Shown: piece by piece, positions 7,408 through 12,170 of the stretch
How the letters are laid out: the number at the start of each line of letters is the position of its first letter
Numbering within the stretch: the stretch's first letter is position 1
Source: CAZSMK01 sp964608095
GTDB taxonomy: Bacteria > Sumerlaeota > Sumerlaeia > MWCT01 > JAGHBZ01
DNA length: 12,170 nt
NCBI GenBank assembly: GCA_964608095.1
Contig: CAZSMK010000115.1
Span: 1 to 12,170 of the forward strand
Direction: 5' to 3'
Program-made: the position numbers and the translations under genes
The notes under the pieces: model-generated
What the model saw: only the letters and a program-made list of their open reading frames with translations
The model's database searches: none
Told to the model about the DNA's origin: nothing

Positions 7408-9006
7408 TTAGGGTGCAATGCTGAATAATTTCAATCCGGAATCCGGAAGGGTGGTGACATACTGAAATCTAACATCGGGATTAGTGCCGTAATAGATCCC
7501 GTACAAAGGTTCTCTCAAATCGGCAGGGCGTATAAAGAGGTAGTTTGCACCGTACCGTTGTGCAACGGTGTAGATTATATCAAGGTCTTTATCGAGAGGT
7601 GTTTGAATGGCGTGATACCCGGTGGCAAAGTAAACTCTCCCCGGGATGTTGGTCATGATGACGACGTCTTTGTCCCTGGCTTCTTTATGCCGATTTTGAA
7701 TAACGACTGAGAGCTCTTCCAATTTCTCGCGATAAAAGATACTATCATCAATCATGGCTTGAGTAGCGCGGTGGGTTCTGTTGAGGAGTGGCAACGTAGC
7801 CAGGAGAATAACCATAAGGGCGCATGGTTTCGAGGGTATGTGGCGAACAATCGCGTCTACCGCAAAGACAACGAAAAAGGGTAATAACGAGACTGCGCTT
7901 CGCATAAATCCCCCTCGCTCTCCCGTAGCCGAGACAACAAGGGAGTGAAACAAAAAAAGGAGAAGGAGAACAAGGAAAGGGGGAAATTGATATCTCCAAT
8001 ATTTACGCCTATCAGAAGAGAGGCAACGTTCAGCGATTGAGAAAAGCACAAAAGCCCAGAGAAATCCTCTAAGAAAATCATAAAGAATTTTGATATTATA
8101 AACGGCGGCTTTCAGTTTCAGATTTAGAATGGCGCCACATCCTTGCCCGAAAAAGGTTTCAGGTGTGAGCACGCTTTCGTACGTATAAAGGTCTGCGTTG
8201 CTGGTTGCAAAAAGCACCCGGTGCATTCCCGGGGGCGACAGCTGTCCGAAGGTGCTAAAGTTGATGACGAGCAAGGGAGCGATGGTGACAAAATAAACAA
8301 CTGCGCTGAGAAGAATAACACGAAGGCGTATCTTCCGCCGGTGAGGAGAGAGGAAGACGAGTGTCGCCACTGCAACGAAGTAAATGAAGCCATCGTGGCG
8401 CGTCATGTGGGCAAGTCCGGCAAAAAACGCTGCGGGCAGAAAAAACGCGGGACGTTTGTTTCCTTCCATGGAGCAATAAAGGCACAAAAACCCGAAAAGA
8501 GCGAAATATATAACGGTTTCTGTAAGAACGGAAAAGATGAAAAGATAAGGAATGAAAAGGGCAAGAATAGCGGAAGTCCATGCAATGAGAGATGATGCGG
8601 AATATTTACGGCACCAGAAAAAGGTAAGCACCGAAATCGCCAATCCTGAGATTATGCCTGGTAACGCTGCAACAAAGAGTGAAACGCCTCCTGCAAGAAA
8701 GAATATACTCATAATAAACGCGGCGAGAGGCATCCAATAAACGTTACCCGGATGGACGATAGATTCGGGCGGGGATAGATAATAGACGATATAGTCGAGT
8801 GTAAGCCCTTTGCCCTCGACGAGATTTTTTGCGAGGTTGTAATAGAACGAAGCATCTTCAACCGTACCGGGTAGTTGTAGTTGAAGGGCAAAAGACAGGC
8901 GTAGCAAAAGCCCCAACGCGAAGAATCCCACAACTATATAAGGTACATACTTCGGAAAGTCCTTACAAGTAGATCCACCATCTGAATATTCTTTTTTGAA
9001 AAGCAT
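7408..9006 (-). CDS. GT39/ArnT-like polytopic glycosyltransferase (GT-C fold)
   Basis: This protein of about 532 residues is predicted to transfer a sugar from a polyprenyl-phosphate donor at the outer face of the inner membrane. A first membrane helix lies at about 20-42. It is followed by the periplasmic-loop motif VEDASFYYNLAKNLVEGKG, whose acidic pair (residues 50-51) is where GT-C enzymes keep catalytic acids. About ten more helices follow. A C-terminal soluble region of about 125 residues contains NIPGRVYFATGYHAIQTP, similar to the tail of mannosyl/arabinosyl-transferase relatives. The ATG at 9006 is preferred because the upstream TTG at 9078 only adds a hydrophilic 24-residue lead; neither start has a clear ribosome-binding site. 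The split membrane protein follows on the same strand. The acceptor could be lipid A, protein or a cell-surface glycan; nothing here decides. The superfamily is clear, the substrate is not. Confidence 0.8.
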   Translation of the reverse strand: MLFKKEYSDGGSTCKDFPKYVPYIVVGFFALGLLLRLSFALQLQLPGTVEDASFYYNLAKNLVEGKGLTLDYIVYYLSPPESIVHPGNVYWMPLAAFIMSIFFLAGGVSLFVAALPGIISGLAISVLTFFWCRKYSASSLIAWTSAILALFIPYLFIFSVLTETVIYFALFGFLCLYCSMEGNKRPAFFLPAAFFAGLAHMTRHDGFIYFVAVATLVFLSPHRRKIRLRVILLSAVVYFVTIAPLLVINFSTFGQLSPPGMHRVLFATSNADLYTYESVLTPETFFGQGCGAILNLKLKAAVYNIKILYDFLRGFLWAFVLFSIAERCLSSDRRKYWRYQFPPFLVLLLLFLFHSLVVSATGERGGFMRSAVSLLPFFVVFAVDAIVRHIPSKPCALMVILLATLPLLNRTHRATQAMIDDSIFYREKLEELSVVIQNRHKEARDKDVVIMTNIPGRVYFATGYHAIQTPLDKDLDIIYTVAQRYGANYLFIRPADLREPLYGIYYGTNPDVRFQYVTTLPDSGLKLFSIAP

Positions 9007-9110
9007 GAAAGACCGTGTATAAAAGTCGGATACTATCTCACCGGTTAAACCGCTAACGACATGTTGGCGCTGTCTCAAGAAGGACGAGATAGCACTTCTC
9101 TTCAGATAAC

Positions 9111-9134
9111 AATCAGGCTCATTCTATCCTGATT
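9111..9134. repeat. Inverted repeat AATCAGG / CCTGATT
   Basis: Two perfect 7-base arms are separated by 10 bases, about 105 bases upstream of the preferred glycosyltransferase start. No T run follows on either strand, so an operator-like site is as likely as a terminator; it could also be chance. Confidence 0.3.
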
Positions 9135-9261
9135 AGCATTAACTATGTCAACGGGATTTACGGCGTATAACCTATGAAGAATTTAGGGAAAAAATAATGC
9201 CATGAGAAACAGGATTAAATGGACGCTATCGACAAAAAAAATCCCCCTCCCCTTTCTTCCC

Positions 9262-9302
9262 ACTCGCCCTTATACTCGCCTTCGCACTCGCCGTCGCTCT
9301 CG
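9262..9302. repeat. 12-base tandem repeat, about 3.4 units
   Basis: Three consecutive 12-base units begin ACTCGCC (at 9262, 9274 and 9286), followed by a degenerate partial copy TCTCG. Units differ mainly in their last five bases. On the - strand the repeat reads as an acidic Gly-Glu pattern, but no gene signals accompany it. Confidence 0.65.
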
Positions 9303-9424
9303 TATTTTGAGCCTTTAAGAATCGGGCTAACCGCGCGTAGATCGCTGAATGCTGAGGGCCGATTATCGATAACTAAAGGAGATAACTCCCCCCTCCGCTT
9401 TGTCACCCTGTCACAAGTCCTTGT

Positions 9425-9443
9425 CACAAGCACCTGGCTTGTG
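9425..9443. repeat. Small hairpin downstream of hflC
   Basis: CACAAGC and GCTTGTG form a perfect 7-base stem around a 5-base loop, 33 bases past the hflC stop. An overlapping CTTGT-C-ACAAG palindrome lies at about 9420-9430. There is no T tract on the hflC side, so an intrinsic terminator is not established. Confidence 0.35.
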
Positions 9444-9475
9444 CATAGTCGGGTCGCAACATAAACAAGGACAAT

Positions 9476-10462
9476 TTATTCCGACGTTTCGACCTTCTGC
9501 TCATCTGATAGCGGTTCAGATTTCATATAGCTGATGAGGTAGCGGAAGAAATCATTATCTGTAGTAAGGACAAACCAGCTGTTGCTATCAAAGGCATCAG
9601 GGTAGGCCTCCATCGTATTGAGAAAGGAGTAGAACTCAGGATCGCGCTGATACGCATCGGCATAGATCGCGACAGCTTCAGCATCTGCCTCGCCCTTAAT
9701 CCCTTCGGCTTCCTTGAACGCTTCGGAGGTGATGCGTTTGACTTCGAGTTCCTTTTTGCCGAGAATTTCCATACGGGTCGCCTCTCCTTCGGAACGGTAC
9801 AATTCAGCAATGCGTTTACGTTCCGCGATCATCCGGTTATATACTTTTTTACGAACAGACTCGACGTAGTTGATCTTTTTGATCTGGACGTCGTCGATTA
9901 CGATTCCATACTGCGAGGTGATCTCCTGCGCTTCCTTAAGAATAAGCGCAGTGATTTTATCGCGTCCCATACTGATGTTTTCGATTTCAACCGTACCGAG
10001 TTCTTCAGTCTCGCCGACGATTTCTGTTGCCATAGGACGGTTGCTGTTCCTGACCGCTTCGAGCAAGATGTATCTGCTGATCTGGTTTCTGACCGCAGCA
10101 TCGATAATATCATCAAGGCGTGCGTGTGCGCCCGTCTCGTTCTGAACCGACTGCAGGAATGTCAGCGGATTTATAATGCGCCATCGGGCGAACGTGTCTA
10201 CCCAGATATATTTTTTATCCTTTGTAGGAATCTGTGTCGGGTAGCCGTCCCACTCGAGCAAGCGGTCTTCAAAGTAATGAACTTTCTGGATAAAAGGTTT
10301 CTTGACTTTTAACCCGGGAGTGTTGATTTCCTTTATGGGTTTCCCGAATTCTGTTATCACGACCTGCTGTGTTTCGGAAACGATAAACACCGCGCTCGTA
10401 AGAGCGATTAAGGCAATGATGCCAATAAGAGCAATAGGACCTATAAGGAGCGTGTGTTTCAT
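9476..10462 (-). CDS. hflC: HflC, SPFH-domain membrane protein
   Basis: This 328-residue protein is the HflC subunit of the HflK-HflC complex, which in known bacteria forms a membrane cage around the protease FtsH and modulates its activity. A signal-anchor helix spans about residues 5-28. The SPFH/band-7 domain follows (about 28-200), with VVITEFGKPIKEINTPGLKVK at its start and RARLDDIID-like sequence in the middle (HARLDDIIDAAVRN). A charged coiled-coil (about 205-275) contains NRMIAERKRIAELYRSEGEA, then AYQRDPEFYSFLNTMEAY, a segment typical of HflC. Length is normal. A GGGGAGG ribosome-binding site precedes the ATG, which overlaps the hflK stop codon (ATGA), indicating translational coupling. 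The last 50 residues are polar and less conserved. FtsH is not encoded in this window. Confidence 0.95.
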   Translation of the reverse strand: MKHTLLIGPIALIGIIALIALTSAVFIVSETQQVVITEFGKPIKEINTPGLKVKKPFIQKVHYFEDRLLEWDGYPTQIPTKDKKYIWVDTFARWRIINPLTFLQSVQNETGAHARLDDIIDAAVRNQISRYILLEAVRNSNRPMATEIVGETEELGTVEIENISMGRDKITALILKEAQEITSQYGIVIDDVQIKKINYVESVRKKVYNRMIAERKRIAELYRSEGEATRMEILGKKELEVKRITSEAFKEAEGIKGEADAEAVAIYADAYQRDPEFYSFLNTMEAYPDAFDSNSWFVLTTDNDFFRYLISYMKSEPLSDEQKVETSE

Positions 10463-11463
10463 TTTTTACCTCCCCGGGGAAGTTCTTCGCTCAATGGAAG
10501 CAGTGGGAGAACTCCGCTTTGAGATTGGTCGATGATTATTTTACGCCCGATTTTGGGCAAGACCTCTTTCATTGTTTCCAGAAAGATTCTGCGCCGAGTG
10601 ACGTCTTGTGCGTTCTGATATTCTTCCCAGACGGAAATAAACCGATCGGCTTTACCTTTTGCCGTATTGACACGGTCGACCGCATAGGCGTTAGCCATTT
10701 CAATCATCTGCTGAGCCTCGCCTTTGGCTCGGGGAACGACTCGGTTGTATTCCTGCCATGCCTCGTTAATGAATCGCTCGCGGTCTTGCTTTGCCTCGTT
10801 GACCTCATTGAATGCCGGTTTGACCTCTTCAGGCGGATTAACGTCCTGGAGTTTGACTGTCACCACATGAATCCCGATATTGTACGAATCCAGCATCTTC
10901 TGCATCATTACTCCGCCTTCGTTGCTGATTTCGATACGCCGAATCGTAAGGACTTCGTCAACCGAGCTATCTCCTATAATGTTGCGAATCGTTGCCTCGG
11001 AGACGTCGCGAATGGTCTTGCGGGCATCGCGAACATTGAAGAGATACGCGACGGGGTCTTTAATCTTGTATTGAACAATCCATTCGACCATGGCGCTGTT
11101 AAGATCGCCACACAGCATCAGCGCTTCCTCTTCCTCCAGGCTTTCCTGATACGTGGTTCGGACGCCCGGTTTCGTGGTGCGAAAACCGAATTCTTCTTTC
11201 ATAATGCGCTGAACCTGGGGTTTCTGAACTTGCTCGACTCCGAACGGAAATTTGAAATGAAGTCCGGGTTGCGCGATACGAACGTACTTGCCGAATCGTG
11301 TCACTACGCCGACTTCGTCTTGAGCCACCGTGAAAAAAGTGGTAAAGAGAGCAATGATAAGGAAGAGAATGATGATGAAGGCGGGAAGCGCTCCAACGAG
11401 CTTTTTAAGTTGTTGCGGATCCGGCGGATTCCATCTCCTGCCATACTCTTCACGATATTGCAT
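10459..11463 (-). CDS. hflK: HflK, SPFH-domain membrane protein
   Basis: This 334-residue partner of HflC has a short cytoplasmic N-terminus with WNPPDPQQLKKL, one membrane helix at about 27-46, and an SPFH domain starting VGVVTRFGKYVRIAQPGLHFK. The signature VKLQDVNPPEEVKPAFNEV lies at about 203-221, and a coiled-coil with KGEAQQMIEMANAYAVDRV follows. The frame is open further upstream to a GTG- or ATG-type start at 11553, but the ATG at 11463 is chosen because AGGAAAGGA lies just before it and because HflK proteins begin with such a short proline-containing tail. The glycine-rich N-terminal tract of enterobacterial HflK is absent. It is first in a two-gene operon. With HflC it is expected to bind FtsH at the inner membrane. 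Confidence 0.95.
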   Translation of the reverse strand: MQYREEYGRRWNPPDPQQLKKLVGALPAFIIILFLIIALFTTFFTVAQDEVGVVTRFGKYVRIAQPGLHFKFPFGVEQVQKPQVQRIMKEEFGFRTTKPGVRTTYQESLEEEEALMLCGDLNSAMVEWIVQYKIKDPVAYLFNVRDARKTIRDVSEATIRNIIGDSSVDEVLTIRRIEISNEGGVMMQKMLDSYNIGIHVVTVKLQDVNPPEEVKPAFNEVNEAKQDRERFINEAWQEYNRVVPRAKGEAQQMIEMANAYAVDRVNTAKGKADRFISVWEEYQNAQDVTRRRIFLETMKEVLPKIGRKIIIDQSQSGVLPLLPLSEELPRGGKK

Positions 11464-11603
11464 GATACGTCCTTTCCTCGTTTGAATGAATAACCATACG
11501 TTTCTAAAAACAGGATATCTGATTAATAGGCAGTGTTCAAGGTAAACCGGCACTAAAAGAAAAGTTGAAATGAGAGAAAGAAAAAAATCTCATTACAGAG
11601 CTC

Positions 11604-11609
11604 ATTATA
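11604..11609 (-). promoter_or_regulatory. Possible -10 box for hflK-hflC
   Basis: TATAAT occurs on the - strand about 140 bases before the hflK start. No good TTGACA-like box lies at the usual distance, so the call rests on the hexamer alone. Confidence 0.2.
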
Positions 11610-11675
11610 GAGGCAGACATTCTACTTTGATTCTTCCTTACACGAAAAATGAAATTCCATGCAGGGATAAAAAAT

Positions 11676-11707
11676 TTGACTGCTTTTTGATTCTGCGCAA
11701 TTATAAT
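11676..11707 (+). promoter_or_regulatory. Possible promoter for the aldo/keto reductase gene
   Basis: TTGACT (11676-11681) and a perfect TATAAT (11702-11707) are separated by 20 bases, longer than the usual 17. A second TTGATT at 11687 is too close. This would leave a leader of about 200 bases. Confidence 0.3.
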
Positions 11708-11914
11708 CGATGAAATGTAATGTTACGCTTTTTATATAATTTCCCGGCAGGTCTTTATGTGTCAGTAGATAAATTGTTCTCCCCGATAACGAGGCGAAAC
11801 AGCGTGTAGAGACTATAAAGGAAGGTTTGTGTGATTCCTTCATTACCTTTACATCATCTCTACATCGTTGGAGAGCAAGGCTGAGTAGATACGAGCCAAC
11901 GTAAAGGAGGAAGC

Positions 11915-12170
11915 ATGTTATATCACGACTATGGAAAAACCGGTAAAAAAATCTCGCGTATCAGTTTTGGAGGTATGAGATTCAAAGATATTGGCGATCG
12001 AAAAGGAAACGTTGAGATGTTGTTAGATGCGGCAAAAGGGGGGATCAACTATTTCGATACCGCACCTGGATATTTTGGTACAAAAAGCGAGGAAATTTTC
12101 GGCGAAGCCTTTGAAGAGATGAAGCGCCAGGATTTTAATTTTTATTGTGCTACAAAGACCTCTAAATCAA
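11915..12170 (+). CDS. Aldo/keto reductase, N-terminal part (runs off the window)
   Basis: The first 85 residues of a NAD(P)H-dependent aldo/keto reductase are present. It opens with LYHDYGKTGKKISRISFGGM, the usual first strand and helix of the TIM barrel. INYFDTAPGYFGTKSEEIFG follows, giving the catalytic Asp48 and Tyr53, and Lys81 lies in CATKTS; the catalytic histidine would be beyond the edge. The AAAGGAGG ribosome-binding site before ATG 11915 is strong. The DTAPGY-x-KSEE form is like the subgroup that carries a C-terminal 4Fe-4S domain, but that region is not visible here. The substrate cannot be told. Confidence 0.9.
   Translation, partial: MLYHDYGKTGKKISRISFGGMRFKDIGDRKGNVEMLLDAAKGGINYFDTAPGYFGTKSEEIFGEAFEEMKRQDFNFYCATKTSKS

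Larger units (their letters stand above)
9007..9475. other. Intergenic region between hflC and the glycosyltransferase gene
   Basis: No convincing gene is present. Frames on both strands across 9215-9464 are driven by low-complexity, pyrimidine-rich sequence (9241-9300). The region holds an inverted repeat at 9111-9134, a 12-base tandem repeat at 9262-9302, three TGTCAC copies within about 9402-9427, and a hairpin at 9425-9443. No T-run terminator was seen after hflC. Confidence 0.6.
11464..11914. other. Divergent intergenic region between hflK and the aldo/keto reductase gene
   Basis: This AT-rich stretch must hold promoters for both directions. A 43-codon open frame at 11773-11904 (+), from ATT to TAA, has no usual start codon apart from a late TTG and is not supported. 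A 73-codon - strand frame at 11622-11843 lacks recognisable features. No RNA gene was recognised. Confidence 0.55.

Noticed and set aside
8143..8595. 150-codon + strand frame
   Set aside because: Antisense to the glycosyltransferase; the lysine- and glutamate-rich product mirrors membrane-helix codons on the other strand.
9219..9464. 81-codon + strand frame and the opposing 72-codon frame in the repeat patch
   Set aside because: Both are products of low-complexity sequence, with serine/proline or glycine/glutamate runs and no start signals.
10519..11493. Long + strand open frame (324 codons)
   Set aside because: It lies antisense to hflK, whose SPFH motifs are unmistakable, and has no ribosome-binding site or recognisable domain.
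11773..11904. Open + strand frame with a protein-like end (KQRVETIKEGLCDSF)
   Set aside because: It follows a stop, lacks an ATG, GTG or early TTG, and has no recognisable family; it could be a gene remnant but evidence is too thin.

Overview
The window looks like a chromosomal stretch of an anaerobic or facultatively anaerobic bacterium of unknown phylum. The base composition is moderate. Evidence for bacterial origin is Shine-Dalgarno-led starts, an HflK/HflC pair, and cysteine-rich electron-transfer subunits typical of anaerobes. No rRNA, tRNA, CRISPR array, insertion sequence or integrase was seen.

Region 1 (1-3007, + strand) is the distal part of an operon for a soluble iron-sulfur/flavin electron-transfer module. 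After a 15-codon tail of an upstream gene come an FrhB-like two-ferredoxin subunit, an AsrA/sulfhydrogenase-beta-like iron-sulfur subunit, and an FAD/NAD(P)-binding subunit with a C-terminal [2Fe-2S] site. This set matches the Flx (flavin oxidoreductase) part of Hdr-Flx complexes, and also sulfhydrogenase beta/gamma and anaerobic sulfite reductase A/B. NAD(P)H would exchange electrons through FAD and iron-sulfur clusters with a partner encoded off the left edge.

Region 2 (3111-5929, - strand) is a complete P2-type calcium-like P-type ATPase. Just upstream, and overlapping its start codon, is a 32-codon scrap of a second P-type ATPase gene whose 3' end nearly repeats the 3' end of the intact gene.

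Region 3 (about 6039-7330) is damaged. A + strand reading frame of unknown function is broken by a frameshift and an in-frame TGA. Facing it, a - strand integral membrane protein is split into two overlapping frames exactly at a run of nine T (coding strand). These are decayed genes, sequencing/assembly errors, or (for the T run) slippage. Region 4 (7408-9006, - strand) is a GT39/ArnT-like polytopic glycosyltransferase, probably co-transcribed with the membrane protein.

Region 5 (9007-9475) is non-coding, with a 12-bp tandem repeat and small inverted repeats. Region 6 (9476-11463, - strand) is the hflK-hflC pair, start and stop codons overlapping. A divergent intergenic region (11464-11914) follows, then the 5' end of an aldo/keto reductase that runs off the right edge.

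No clearly novel biological system was found. The most useful leads are the split membrane protein, the broken + strand gene, and the ATPase duplication scar.
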